Source: Paludibacteraceae bacterium
GTDB taxonomy: Bacteria > Bacteroidota > Bacteroidia > Bacteroidales > Paludibacteraceae
Direction of reading: 5' to 3'
Assembly: GCA_905235505.1 (NCBI GenBank)
Contig: CAJOMJ010000031.1
Location: 1 to 64,000, forward strand
DNA: 64,000 bases
The translations under genes were made by a program, and so were the position numbers. A model generated the notes under the pieces. That model worked only from the letters and a program-made list of their open reading frames with translations, did no database searches and was not told the origin of the DNA. The stretch's first letter is position 1, and each line of letters opens with the position of its first letter. Positions 28,157-37,390 of the stretch are shown piece after piece.

Positions 28157-29713
28157 ATGCGCAAAAAATCACTCTGTTTATCCTTATTGTTTCTGTTGCT
28201 TGCAACCATCTGCTTGCATGCCCAGCAACCAACCGTCACTCTCACGCAGGAAGAATACCTGTCTATTCTGCAGCGGCTTGACAATCTCGAAAAGAAACAA
28301 CAATCCGTTGACGCACTGACCTCCGCCACAACCCTCCACCCGCAAGACACCACCCACATCTCCGCAAGCCGGAACGATGCTAACTCTATGCTCTCGTCAT
28401 CGGTTCAGGATGCCCCCGCTTTGCCGACGGTATCAACAGGCAACAACAACTCCTCCAAGGCAGTTCACAACCGCCTCACCATTGGTGGGTATGGTGAGAT
28501 AACTGCCAAGCATTGCTTCTACTCCAACAACTACCTCCGCTATGGCAAGAACCCCGACAAATTCAAGGGCGACCACTACGGCGAGTTCGACTTGCCCCAC
28601 GTGGTGATATATCTCGGTTATGACTTCGGCAAGGGTTGGAGTATGGCAACGGAGATAGAGTTTGAGCATGGCGGCTCCGAAGTAGCCACAGAAATCGAAG
28701 AAGAGGAAGGCGGCGAATACGAGAGCGAGATAGAGCGCGGCGGCGAGGTGGCACTCGAGCAGTTCTGGATCCAGAAGCGCTTCAACGACTACGCTATCAT
28801 ACGCGCCGGCATGCAGGTCATACCCGTCGGCGGACTCAATGACCACCACATGCCCACCGAGTATTTCGGCGTCTATCGCCCCGAGGGGGAATTTACCATT
28901 CTGCCCTCCACGTGGCACGAAGTGGCTCTCACTTTCATGGGCAAAACTCCTTTCGGACTCTCATATCAAGCAATGTTTCTCCCCGGACTCGATTCCGACC
29001 GCTTCAATAAGAAGAACTGGATTAAACCCGGAGCCGGCAGCCCCTACGAGTTCAAACTCGCCAATGTGTTCGCCGGCGCCGCCCGAGTTGACTACACAGG
29101 TGTCCGGGGCCTGCGCCTCTCCCTCTCAGGCTATCTCGGCAACTCCTTCCGCAACACCCTGAGCATGAGCAATGTGGAGTTGGACAACAGTGCCTATAAA
29201 GACGTGCACGGCACAGTGGGTATAGGCAGTTTCGACTTCTGCTATAACGACCACAATCTTATTCTCCGAGGCTCCGCCACCTACGGACACCTTACAGATG
29301 CCGCCGCCATCACTACCTACAATATGGGGATGCGCAAAGGCAGCGTCAGCAGCAAACAATGGGTGGCAAGCGACGCTGTCGCCGCAGGTCTCGAACTCGG
29401 CTACGACTTCTTCCACTTCAACAACCGTCTCCGTGAGAAAAACCAACGGTTCTATCTCTTCGGACGCTACGAGTACTACGACTCGATGTTTCGCTTCGAC
29501 AACAAGCCTACCGACTCGTATTCATATTGTGGCAGGCAGCGCGCCGCCTTTGGCATCAACTACTACCCCCTCCCGCAGATTGCCGTAAAGGCTGAGTTCG
29601 CATACGCGATCCTCAACAAAGGCAAAGACGCAGAGGGCAACCTCGTCAAACTCTATAACGATGAGCCGCACATAGCCGTCGGAGTAGTCTTCGCCGGCAT
29701 GTTCAGACCGTAA
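28157..29713 (+). CDS. Porin-like outer-membrane beta-barrel
   Basis: This 518-residue protein has a signal peptide ending LHA-QQ (about residue 22), a short predicted coiled coil (SILQRLDNLEKKQQ), a low-complexity Ser/Thr linker, then a long run of amphipathic beta strands starting at LTIGGYGEITAKH and ending AVGVVFAGMF. Strands such as VVIYLGYDFGKGWSMATEIEFEH and FYLFGRYEYYDSMFRF resemble phosphate-selective/OprO-type porins. An acidic loop (EIEEEEGGEYESEIERGGE) could attract cations. It is followed after 35 bp by an imelysin gene, so uptake of a metal ion or complex is a reasonable inference. Confidence 0.7.
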   Translation: MRKKSLCLSLLFLLLATICLHAQQPTVTLTQEEYLSILQRLDNLEKKQQSVDALTSATTLHPQDTTHISASRNDANSMLSSSVQDAPALPTVSTGNNNSSKAVHNRLTIGGYGEITAKHCFYSNNYLRYGKNPDKFKGDHYGEFDLPHVVIYLGYDFGKGWSMATEIEFEHGGSEVATEIEEEEGGEYESEIERGGEVALEQFWIQKRFNDYAIIRAGMQVIPVGGLNDHHMPTEYFGVYRPEGEFTILPSTWHEVALTFMGKTPFGLSYQAMFLPGLDSDRFNKKNWIKPGAGSPYEFKLANVFAGAARVDYTGVRGLRLSLSGYLGNSFRNTLSMSNVELDNSAYKDVHGTVGIGSFDFCYNDHNLILRGSATYGHLTDAAAITTYNMGMRKGSVSSKQWVASDAVAAGLELGYDFFHFNNRLREKNQRFYLFGRYEYYDSMFRFDNKPTDSYSYCGRQRAAFGINYYPLPQIAVKAEFAYAILNKGKDAEGNLVKLYNDEPHIAVGVVFAGMFRP

Positions 29714-29748
29714 CATAGTAATAACAATAACTAAAATTTCTTATAATA

Positions 29749-30891
29749 ATGAAAACAATCAACTATCTCTTCATTGCCGCTATATGCGGCATGACCGTCG
29801 TTGCATGCAGCAACGCTCAGATTGAGCAGTCGGACAAAGAAGCCGAGCTCAAGAAAATAGTCCAACCCTATGTCGAAAACACCGTTATTGCCACCTACAG
29901 TGCCATGGCAAGCGAAGGCATCAACCTCCTCGACAAAGTAAGCGCCATTCAAGAGGCCATCGAAAACAACGAAGACTACAGCAACCTTCTCGTAGAGGCA
30001 GGCACCTCATGGCGTGCTATGCGCCATTACTGGGAGCAGAGCGAAGCCTTTCTTTACGGACCTGCCGACAAACACTACATCGACCCGCACATCGACTCAT
30101 GGCCGCTCGACTACAACGTTATGCAATCCAAACTCAACAATGCCGAGGAGATGCAGCTTATAGAGGAAGGCGGCGGTGACTATGTTCGCAGCAACTTCGG
30201 CTATGCACTCATGGGATTCCATGCTGCCGAGTATTTCCTCTTTGAAGAAGGCAAAATCCACGAAGCCAACCTCACCCACGCACAGTCTGTCTATCTGACC
30301 GCCATAGTAGAAGACCTCGTGCAACAGGCTATCCTCCTCGAAGACTGCTGGGCTGGCAGCGTAAGCGCAGAGAAAGAAGCCCTTATCTACGATGAGGAGG
30401 AAGGCGAATCTCTCAGTTGGGGCGAGAACTGGGGAGAATACTTCATGCAGCTCACCTACCCCGAGTGGAAAACCAATCAGGCAGTGGTCGAGCAAATAGT
30501 ATCAGGTTGTATAGACATAGCAGGCGAGGTGGCAGACCTCAAGATGGGTAAGCCCTACCGCTCGTCAAGCAAAGCAGACCAGGAGTATATCGAGTCGCCC
30601 TACAGCTACACCTCCACTACCGACTTCGCCGACAACATCATCTCCATTCGCAATGCCTACTGTGGTGCCAAGGCAGGAGACGCCTCCGTTGCCGACTATA
30701 TAAAGAAGCAAGACCCCGAACTCAACAACAAAGTCATTGCCGCTATAGACGAATCTGTCAACCTCATCGGCAAGATACAGAACTTCGAGACCAACGCGAA
30801 AGGTAATGCCGAAGTCAAAGCCGCCATCGACCAAGTGAGTGAACTTGCCGAACTGCTCGAAGACGAAGTAATGCCACTGCTGAGCAAATAA
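29749..30891 (+). CDS. Imelysin-family (M75/EfeO-like) lipoprotein
   Basis: This 380-residue protein has lipobox VVAC (Cys20), so it should be an outer-membrane or periplasmic lipoprotein. The imelysin fold is a helical bundle with GxHxxE, here GFHAAE at residues 156-161, and a nearby SWRAMRHYWEQSEAFLYGP segment typical of the family. Members are linked to iron uptake; proteolytic activity in the family is doubtful. It lies 35 bp after the porin gene and 37 bp before a di-haem lipoprotein gene, all plus strand. Imelysin and DUF1111 di-haem genes also co-occur in iron-regulated loci of proteobacteria. Confidence 0.88.
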   Translation: MKTINYLFIAAICGMTVVACSNAQIEQSDKEAELKKIVQPYVENTVIATYSAMASEGINLLDKVSAIQEAIENNEDYSNLLVEAGTSWRAMRHYWEQSEAFLYGPADKHYIDPHIDSWPLDYNVMQSKLNNAEEMQLIEEGGGDYVRSNFGYALMGFHAAEYFLFEEGKIHEANLTHAQSVYLTAIVEDLVQQAILLEDCWAGSVSAEKEALIYDEEEGESLSWGENWGEYFMQLTYPEWKTNQAVVEQIVSGCIDIAGEVADLKMGKPYRSSSKADQEYIESPYSYTSTTDFADNIISIRNAYCGAKAGDASVADYIKKQDPELNNKVIAAIDESVNLIGKIQNFETNAKGNAEVKAAIDQVSELAELLEDEVMPLLSK

Positions 30892-30928
30892 TCACACACG
30901 ATTATTAACTATAAAACATCCGAATACA

Positions 30929-32569
30929 ATGAAAAAGAATATCTGTCTTATCCTGACAATCATTGCAGCAGTATCTCTTACCTCCTGCAACAACCCTAAT
31001 CCCAACCCCGAAACCGACCTGCCCGATTGGTATTACACCGGCGGCGAACTTGGCACTACATTCACTACCACCACCAACTGCTTCCGCCAGCCTACCCCCG
31101 CCACCTCCGATGCAGGCTTGGGGACAGCCTTCGCCGAGGGCGACAACATAGCAGAGAAAGACTTCATCACTACCGCCTCAGGCCGTCAGGCAGGTCTCGG
31201 ACCCGTATATGTGCGCGCCTCCTGCCAGCACTGCCACCCCAACTACTCGCACGGCACCGACATCCCCGCAGGCAAATACGATGCTTTCCATCAGGGCAAC
31301 GGCACACTCCTCGTAGTATATAACCCCGCCACCAACGCCTATGTGCCATGGCTCGCAGGTATGCCGCAACTCTTCGGAGTAGCACCTTTCAAAGCACCCA
31401 TCAACCCCGATATGATTACCGTCAGTTGGAACACCGCTACCGATGAGCACGGCAACACCTTCCCCGACGGCGAGACCTACGAACTGCGCTACCCCGAAGT
31501 CAGCATACCCAAAGAAGCAATATATGTCTATAACCAAGGCTACCGCGACCCTGACGGTCTGCTCGAGTCGGAAGGTTATGTAGTGGCATTGGAAAACACC
31601 ATCGGTGTCTATGGCACTGGTCTCCTCGATGCTATCACCGACGAAGACATCATCGCCCAATACCAAAAAGAGGCTGACGACGGCAAACTCAAGAACGGAC
31701 TCAACCCCGCCTTCTGGGACGGCGGCTTCACAACCTCCGGCTACTACAGAAACGACCCGCAATGGGGACCCAAGCGTTTCACCTATGCCCTCACCCGCGG
31801 ACCATTGCTAGACGCTGCAGGTGCCAACGCCATCTGGAACATAACCAATGTGACACGCTCCGACCGCACATACCACTATCTCGACCTCAACGGCACTATC
31901 TATGCCGAATATGCTTCCAAAGACAAGGCTGTTCAAGACGGCTTCGAAGCCTATATCTCCGCTATCACCACCAAAGACGAACACCCTGAGTGGTTCACCG
32001 CTGACATGGAGAGCAACATCTACGACTTCCTCACCTCAAAGAGCCTGCCCGCCGAGATGTCCGACGAAGACTATACCGCTGTCATGGTATGGCACCGCGG
32101 ACTGGCTGTGCCTGCAGCACGCAATGTGACTGACGAGAAGGTGCAGCGCGGAAAAGAGTTGTTCTCCCAACTCGGCTGCGACTACTGCCACCGCCCCACT
32201 TGGACTACAGGTGCCGACAACCTGCGCGACCCCAACCAATTCTTCATGTCACAGTCAGACATGCCCCGCTATCAGAATCAGAAGATATGGCCCTACACCG
32301 ACATGGTGCAACACAAACTCTATATGGAGAACGACATACGCACAGGCTGGTGCCGCACCACACCTCTATGGGGACGCGGACTGCATAAGAAAGCCACCGG
32401 CGATGCCTCTGAAGCACGCCTGCACGACACCCGCGCACGCAATGTCATTGAGGCTATCATGTGGCACGGCTACAGCAACCAGAGCGACGCCTACTATCCT
32501 ACACAGCAGTTCTACAAGCTGCCTAAAGAAGACCGCGATGCCATAGTAGAGTTTATCAACGCTATATAA
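30929..32569 (+). CDS. Di-haem oxidoreductase lipoprotein (DUF1111-like c-type cytochrome)
   Basis: This 546-residue lipoprotein has lipobox LTSC (Cys20). It has two c-haem sites: CQHCH at residues 99-103 and CDYCH at 417-421. The second follows KELFSQLGCDYCHRP, the C-terminal motif of the di-haem 'thiol oxidoreductase' family related to bacterial cytochrome c peroxidases. It should act outside the cytoplasm in electron transfer to or from an unknown substrate; oxidation of a metal for the neighbouring imelysin is one possibility. Haem attachment needs a cytochrome c synthase, and one is encoded directly downstream. Confidence 0.88.
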   Translation: MKKNICLILTIIAAVSLTSCNNPNPNPETDLPDWYYTGGELGTTFTTTTNCFRQPTPATSDAGLGTAFAEGDNIAEKDFITTASGRQAGLGPVYVRASCQHCHPNYSHGTDIPAGKYDAFHQGNGTLLVVYNPATNAYVPWLAGMPQLFGVAPFKAPINPDMITVSWNTATDEHGNTFPDGETYELRYPEVSIPKEAIYVYNQGYRDPDGLLESEGYVVALENTIGVYGTGLLDAITDEDIIAQYQKEADDGKLKNGLNPAFWDGGFTTSGYYRNDPQWGPKRFTYALTRGPLLDAAGANAIWNITNVTRSDRTYHYLDLNGTIYAEYASKDKAVQDGFEAYISAITTKDEHPEWFTADMESNIYDFLTSKSLPAEMSDEDYTAVMVWHRGLAVPAARNVTDEKVQRGKELFSQLGCDYCHRPTWTTGADNLRDPNQFFMSQSDMPRYQNQKIWPYTDMVQHKLYMENDIRTGWCRTTPLWGRGLHKKATGDASEARLHDTRARNVIEAIMWHGYSNQSDAYYPTQQFYKLPKEDRDAIVEFINAI

Positions 32570-32580
32570 AAACCACCAAC

Positions 32581-32606
32581 GTAGATACGCGACACCGCCA
32601 CGTATC
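32581..32606. repeat. Dispersed intergenic palindrome, copy 2
   Basis: GATACGCG-ACACCGC-CACGTATC. The stem changes relative to copy 1 (GAGACGCG/CACGTCTC) are compensatory. Confidence 0.6.
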
Positions 32607-32640
32607 ATTTAAGACAGACTCAACAACCTGCTCCACCTGT

Positions 32641-32664
32641 AGAGACATTTGACTAAATGTCTCT
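32641..32664. repeat. Perfect 10-bp hairpin
   Basis: AGAGACATTT (32641-32650) and AAATGTCTCT (32655-32664) around GACT. It lies in the gap between the di-haem and CcsBA genes, with no T tract after it. Confidence 0.65.
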
Positions 32665-32679
32665 CCCATACCCCCGCCG

Positions 32680-32725
32680 ACTCAGAGATACAAGCAGCCA
32701 TACATGGCTGCTTGTATCTCCAGAG
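32680..32725. repeat. Long palindrome upstream of ccsBA
   Basis: A 17-bp perfect stem (32685-32701 with 32704-32720; core AGATACAAGCAGCCAT) is extended by ACTC/GAGT past small bulges. It lies 28 bp upstream of the chosen CcsBA start. It is open in that frame but reads as an inverted repeat, not as protein. Confidence 0.75.
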
Positions 32726-32752
32726 TTCACAGAACCACAAACGAACCATGCA

Positions 32753-34948
32753 ATGAAGTTTCTCCGTCCTCTTAGTTTCTCCCTCATGGGAGTCATCATT
32801 CTGCTACTCATAGCAGGCAGCATTACCGAGCAACTGGCAGGCACCGACATAGCCGTGCGCTATGTCTATTCCGCCCCGTGGACTATATGTCTGTGGGCTG
32901 CGGCAGTCATCAGTGCACTCGCATATATGTTCACCGTAAGAATATACAAGCATGTCATCACCTGCCTCCTGCATCTCTCGTTTGTGGTCATTCTCGGCGG
33001 AGCACTCATCACCCATATCTTCGGTCAGCAGGGGCAAATACATCTGCGCTACGACAGCCAACCTGAGTCAGACGGAATAGAACTGCCCTTCAGCGTTACT
33101 CTCCGTGACTTTCATATCGACTACTACCCTGGCACCAATGCGCCTATGGACTTCGTGAGCGGAATAGAGACAGAGGGCGTGAGCGGTAAGGTAAGTATGA
33201 ACAACATCTTCACCCACCGCCACTACCGCTTCTATCAAGCCGGTTACGACTCCGACATGCAAGGGGTGACTCTCCGTATCAGTCACGACCCATGGGGAAT
33301 AGCAATCACCTACACCGGATACGCTCTCCTTCTCCTTTCCATGCTTCTGTTCTTTCTGCAGAAGCGCACCCGCTTCCGCTCTTTAGTCAACAAACTGCAT
33401 ACGGCTGAAGCACGCAAGACTGTGCCTCTCTGTCTGTTGCTCTTTCTCCCCGCAGGCATACTCTCTGCCGGAGAACCCACTCCGCCCACTCTCTATAAGC
33501 CTACGGCACAAGAGTTCTGCAACCTATATGTATATTACAACAACCGTATCTGCCCTATGCAGACATTGGCAAAAGATTTCACCGTCAAGCTCTACGGCAA
33601 ACCCACATATAAAGGGCTCTCTGCTGAAGAGGTACTCTGCGGCTGGCTGTTCTACTACGACCAATGGGCAAAAGAGCCTTGTATCAAGATAAAAGGCAAA
33701 GACACCCGCCGACTGCTTGGTATCGACGGCAAATATGCTTGCCTTAACGACTATACAGGCAGAGGACAATACAAACTCGAAGAAGCAGTAAGGCAGGGCG
33801 ACAAGAACGCCATAGCAGCCGACGAGAAGTTCCAACTGATAAGCATGGTCTGCACCGCCTCCATGCTGAGAATATATCCTATTGCCGCTAACAATGAGCC
33901 TGACCGGAAGTCTGTAAGTTGGTATTCATGGGTTGACCATCTGCCAACTGACATTGCGGTTGAGGATTGGCAGTTTGTTATGGGCAGTATGGAGTATGTC
34001 TTTCTGTGTGTCGCCCGTAATGCCCATGGTGAGGCTGCTGACGCACTCCGCAAGATACGCCTCTGGCAGCAGACCCATGCAGGCACCGGCATGCCCTCTG
34101 AGACTAAGTTCAAAGCCGAAAATCTCTACAACTCTGCCAACTTCACCCGCCCGTTGGCTATGGTCTTTGCCACCGTCGGACTTTTACTCTTCTTCGTATG
34201 CTGTCTGCTGACCGCAAGAGGCAAACGTCTTAATGTGTGGATTAACTATAGTCTTGTAGGGCTGATGGCGGCTTTGTTTCTGTACCTTACCATGCTTCTC
34301 TCTCTCCGCTGGTTTGTCAGTGGGCATGTGCCTCTAAGCAGCGGGTACGAGACCATGCTGTTTCTCGCATGGGTAGGTGCCGGGCTTACCGTCATACTCG
34401 CAGCAAAAGCCTTGCGTCGTAAGAGCGGTCTTATGCTTGTTCTCCCCTTCGGCTATCTCATCTGTGGCATGACAATGATGGTAAGTATGATGTCGCAGGC
34501 GAATCCGCAGATAACCAACCTTATGCCTGTACTGCAGTCACCTCTGCTGACAATGCATGTAGCTATAATAATGATAGCCTACTGCCTCCTTGCTTTTGTC
34601 ATGCTCAATGGTATTGCAGCCCTCTTTCTGCCCGACAACCGCGAGCAACTGCAGACCGTCAGTCAGCTGCTGCTCTACCCTGCCGTCTTCTGCCTCACAA
34701 CAGGCATATTCCTTGGGGCCGTGTGGGCTAACATCTCATGGGGGAGATACTGGGGTTGGGACCCGAAAGAAGTGTGGGCACTGATAACAATGCTCGTCTA
34801 TTCCGTCTTACTCCACACCGGCTCTATACGCTTCCTGCAGAAGCCCCTTGCCTTCCACATCTATAGCATACTCGCCTTCCTCTTTGTGCTATTCACCTAT
34901 TTCGGAGTCAACCTCCTCCTCGGCGGGATGCATAGTTATGCCGCATGA
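32753..34948 (+). CDS. ccsBA: Fused cytochrome c synthase CcsBA (ResB-CcsA)
   Basis: From ATG 32753 this is a 731-residue integral membrane protein. The N-terminal ResB/CcsB part begins LSFSLMGVIILLLIAGSITEQ and has HLSFVVILGGALITHIFG; a large periplasmic segment (about residues 100-420) with Trp/Tyr-rich stretches follows. The C-terminal CcsA part has six or more helices and WGRYWGWDPKEVWAL (about 661-675), the tryptophan-rich haem-handling motif. System II synthases export haem and ligate it to CxxCH motifs. A longer in-frame start at 32657 is rejected because the extra 32 residues are encoded by palindromic DNA. It follows the di-haem gene by 183 bp and probably serves it. Confidence 0.9.
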   Translation: MKFLRPLSFSLMGVIILLLIAGSITEQLAGTDIAVRYVYSAPWTICLWAAAVISALAYMFTVRIYKHVITCLLHLSFVVILGGALITHIFGQQGQIHLRYDSQPESDGIELPFSVTLRDFHIDYYPGTNAPMDFVSGIETEGVSGKVSMNNIFTHRHYRFYQAGYDSDMQGVTLRISHDPWGIAITYTGYALLLLSMLLFFLQKRTRFRSLVNKLHTAEARKTVPLCLLLFLPAGILSAGEPTPPTLYKPTAQEFCNLYVYYNNRICPMQTLAKDFTVKLYGKPTYKGLSAEEVLCGWLFYYDQWAKEPCIKIKGKDTRRLLGIDGKYACLNDYTGRGQYKLEEAVRQGDKNAIAADEKFQLISMVCTASMLRIYPIAANNEPDRKSVSWYSWVDHLPTDIAVEDWQFVMGSMEYVFLCVARNAHGEAADALRKIRLWQQTHAGTGMPSETKFKAENLYNSANFTRPLAMVFATVGLLLFFVCCLLTARGKRLNVWINYSLVGLMAALFLYLTMLLSLRWFVSGHVPLSSGYETMLFLAWVGAGLTVILAAKALRRKSGLMLVLPFGYLICGMTMMVSMMSQANPQITNLMPVLQSPLLTMHVAIIMIAYCLLAFVMLNGIAALFLPDNREQLQTVSQLLLYPAVFCLTTGIFLGAVWANISWGRYWGWDPKEVWALITMLVYSVLLHTGSIRFLQKPLAFHIYSILAFLFVLFTYFGVNLLLGGMHSYAA

Positions 34949-34981
34949 TTGACTTGGTTTAGAGAATACGGTATTTCGGAG

Positions 34982-35033
34982 TATCGGTATTCCGATATTT
35001 CGGACAAGAGACGCAACTCTGTCACGTATCTAC
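34982..35033. repeat. Intergenic repeat element, copy 3, between convergent genes
   Basis: TATCGG-TATT-CCGATA (34982-34997) is followed by a degenerate GAGACGC ... CACGTATC palindrome (35008-35030). The order, CCGAAAT-like words then the GAGACG palindrome, matches 23931-24040. It may also act as a weak bidirectional terminator. Confidence 0.5.
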
Positions 35034-35053
35034 AAGCGGCAACCTCTCATACC

Positions 35054-37309
35054 TTACTTCAGTTTGAAAGGCAGTCGGGCAACTATGTCTGAGGCAGAGG
35101 TGGCTATTACTGCCTCGAAGTCGCCGGGTTCGGACTCCCATTGGTGCTTGTCAGGGTTGAAATACTGCAACATATCTTCCGTTATGCTGAAACTTACAGT
35201 CTTAGTCTCGCCCGGCATGAGTTCCACCTTTTGGAAGGCTTTCAACTCTTTCAGTGGGCGCGGCAGAGTGGACTTGAGGTCTGCGATATATAGTTGCACC
35301 ACCTCTTTGCCTGCACGCGTACCCGTATTGGTAACCGGTATCTGCACCTGTAGGCTGCCGTCTTTGGTCATCTCTCTGCCTGAAATCTGAGCCTTGCCGA
35401 AGTCAAAGGTAGTATATGACAGTCCGTAACCGAAACTATAAAGAGGTTTATGCGGCCTCACGTTCTTGGCATTCATAAGTTTCTGCACAGTCTTCTGTTT
35501 CTGACCGGCGAGGTCGGTGAAGCGGTAGCCTACGAAGATGTCTTCCGAGTAATAGAGTTCATCGTAGTTACCGCTGCTTACACCCGGGTAGGTCTCTCTC
35601 CCGAATTGGTGTGCGGGGTAGTCGGAGAGTTGGCGGCAGACAGTGAAGGGCAGTCTGCCTGAAGGATTGACCTTGCCAAACAGCACATCTGCAAGAGCAT
35701 TGCCGCCTTCCGAGCCCAGATACCATGTCTGCACGATAGCAGGTACGCGTTCTGCCCAGGGCATGGCAACTGCATTGCCCGACATGTTGACTACAACGAG
35801 GTTCTTGTTAGCGTCAAGCAGAGCCTCTATCAGTTCGTCTTGGTTGTATGGCAGGTTGTATTGTTCACGGTCGGAGTCCTCACAGTCTTGGTGCGGTTTC
35901 TTGTTAAGTCCGCCTATATAGATTACTATATCTGCCTGCTTGGCTGCTTCCACTGCGTCATGCTTCATCTGCTCTGCGGAACGCGGGTCGGAGAGTTGCT
36001 CGTGGAAATCTACATTGTCTTGTATATAGTTCTCTCCGCTGCTATATCCGCGCTCGAATACTACATGCTCCGAGCAGAGTGTGATTGCCTCTAATGGTGA
36101 TACTTCGTGCTTGACCTTGAGTTGCGACGAGCCGCCACCTACCGTCATCATCTTGATAGCGTTCTCGCCTACTACAAGCAGGTTCTGCTCATTGCTGTTT
36201 ATCGGCAGCAGACCGCCCTCGTTCTTCAGAAGGACTATGCTCTCGGCTGCTATCTCGCGGGCTGCCTTCAGATGTTCTTCACTCACCATACTTCCGAAAC
36301 CTTTATTCGTACTCATTGAGGTGCGGAAGATAAGGCGGAGCACATTGTGCACTTTCTCATCAAGTTGCTGTTCGGTATATCTGCCTTCAAGAATACCGAG
36401 ACGGAAGGGTTCTGCCAGCATATATGCGTGGTACTCACTGTTGTTGATTGTGAGTCCGTTGGTCCAAGTGCCGTATTCAAGGTCGAGACCGTTTCTTACT
36501 GCAAGGTCGGTGTTGTGTGCCCCACCCCAGTCGGAGATAACACATAGGTCTGCCTGCCACTCGTCGCGAAGAATCTTCTTCAGCAGATACTCGTTCTCAC
36601 AGGCGTGCTCTCCGTTATAGAGGTTGTATGCGCCCATCAGACTCCATGCCTTGCCTTCGGTTACAGCCGCCTTGAAAGCAGGCAGATAAATCTCGTACAG
36701 AGCGCGGTCGGAGATATGCACATTGTAGCCGTGACGGTTGTGCTCTTGATTGTTCAGAGCAAAGTGCTTCACGCAAGCCGCCACGCCCTTCGACTGCAGA
36801 CCCTCAATATAAGGTACAACCATGCGTGAGGCAAGCAGAGGGTCCTCGCCCATATACTCGAAGTTGCGCCCGTTGAGGGGAGTGCGGTAGATATTGACAC
36901 CGGGTCCGAGTACCACGTTCTTGTTGCGATACAGAGCCTCTTCTCCGAGCATCTCGCCATAGAGAGGAGCGAGGTCAGGGTTCCATGTGGCAGCAAGTGC
37001 TATCAGAGCAGGAAATGCCGTGCAGGAGTCGTTGGTCCAATTGGCATTGTTCCACTCGTTCCAAAGCACCTCGGGACGGATACCATGAGGGCCGTCGGTG
37101 CACCATATTCCGGGGATACCGAGTCGGGCGACACCGGGGGAGGAGAACTTTGACTGTGCATGAACCATATTGATTTTCTCTTGCAGGGTCATGCGTGAGA
37201 GGGCATCGCTGATACGCTCTTCGAGAGGTGCGGAAGAGTCAAGATAGACTTGCGCGGAGAGTGTTGTCGCAAGCACAAAGAGAGAGAAGACAATAATGAT
37301 TCTTTTCAT
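35054..37309 (-). CDS. Glycoside hydrolase family 3 beta-glycosidase
   Basis: This 751-residue protein has a signal peptide (MKRIIIVFSLFVLATTLSAQ), so it is periplasmic or exported. The GH3 N-terminal barrel shows CTDGPHGIRPE (70-80), KHFALNNQEHNRHG (181-194) and the nucleophile motif CVISDWGGAH (Asp260). The GH3 C domain (e.g. VVGENAIKM, VVNMSGNAVAMPWAE) and a C-terminal FnIII-like domain (KEVVQLYIADLKSTLPRPLKEL) complete a standard beta-glucosidase/xylosidase layout. The exact sugar specificity cannot be read from sequence. It is a single gene, convergent with ccsBA, preceded by a decamer repeat rather than a recognisable promoter. Confidence 0.93.
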   Translation of the reverse strand: MKRIIIVFSLFVLATTLSAQVYLDSSAPLEERISDALSRMTLQEKINMVHAQSKFSSPGVARLGIPGIWCTDGPHGIRPEVLWNEWNNANWTNDSCTAFPALIALAATWNPDLAPLYGEMLGEEALYRNKNVVLGPGVNIYRTPLNGRNFEYMGEDPLLASRMVVPYIEGLQSKGVAACVKHFALNNQEHNRHGYNVHISDRALYEIYLPAFKAAVTEGKAWSLMGAYNLYNGEHACENEYLLKKILRDEWQADLCVISDWGGAHNTDLAVRNGLDLEYGTWTNGLTINNSEYHAYMLAEPFRLGILEGRYTEQQLDEKVHNVLRLIFRTSMSTNKGFGSMVSEEHLKAAREIAAESIVLLKNEGGLLPINSNEQNLLVVGENAIKMMTVGGGSSQLKVKHEVSPLEAITLCSEHVVFERGYSSGENYIQDNVDFHEQLSDPRSAEQMKHDAVEAAKQADIVIYIGGLNKKPHQDCEDSDREQYNLPYNQDELIEALLDANKNLVVVNMSGNAVAMPWAERVPAIVQTWYLGSEGGNALADVLFGKVNPSGRLPFTVCRQLSDYPAHQFGRETYPGVSSGNYDELYYSEDIFVGYRFTDLAGQKQKTVQKLMNAKNVRPHKPLYSFGYGLSYTTFDFGKAQISGREMTKDGSLQVQIPVTNTGTRAGKEVVQLYIADLKSTLPRPLKELKAFQKVELMPGETKTVSFSITEDMLQYFNPDKHQWESEPGDFEAVIATSASDIVARLPFKLK

Positions 37310-37320
37310 GGGTGTATGGG

Positions 37321-37390
37321 GAGTTTGTTTAGTTTTGTTTAGGGTTGTTTAGAATGGTTTAGGGTTGTTTAGAGTGGTTTAGAGAGTTTA
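37321..37390. repeat. Decamer tandem repeat upstream of the GH3 gene
   Basis: Six to seven consecutive 10-bp units of the form AGNNTKGTTT (AGTTTTGTTT, AGGGTTGTTT, AGAATGGTTT, AGGGTTGTTT, AGAGTGGTTT and so on) end 11 bp before the GH3 start codon. Two units are identical. Confidence 0.85.

Noticed and set aside
32657..32752. N-terminal extension of CcsBA
   Set aside because: The DNA is two inverted repeats, and the extra residues precede the normal ResB N-terminal helix. ATG 32753 is preferred.
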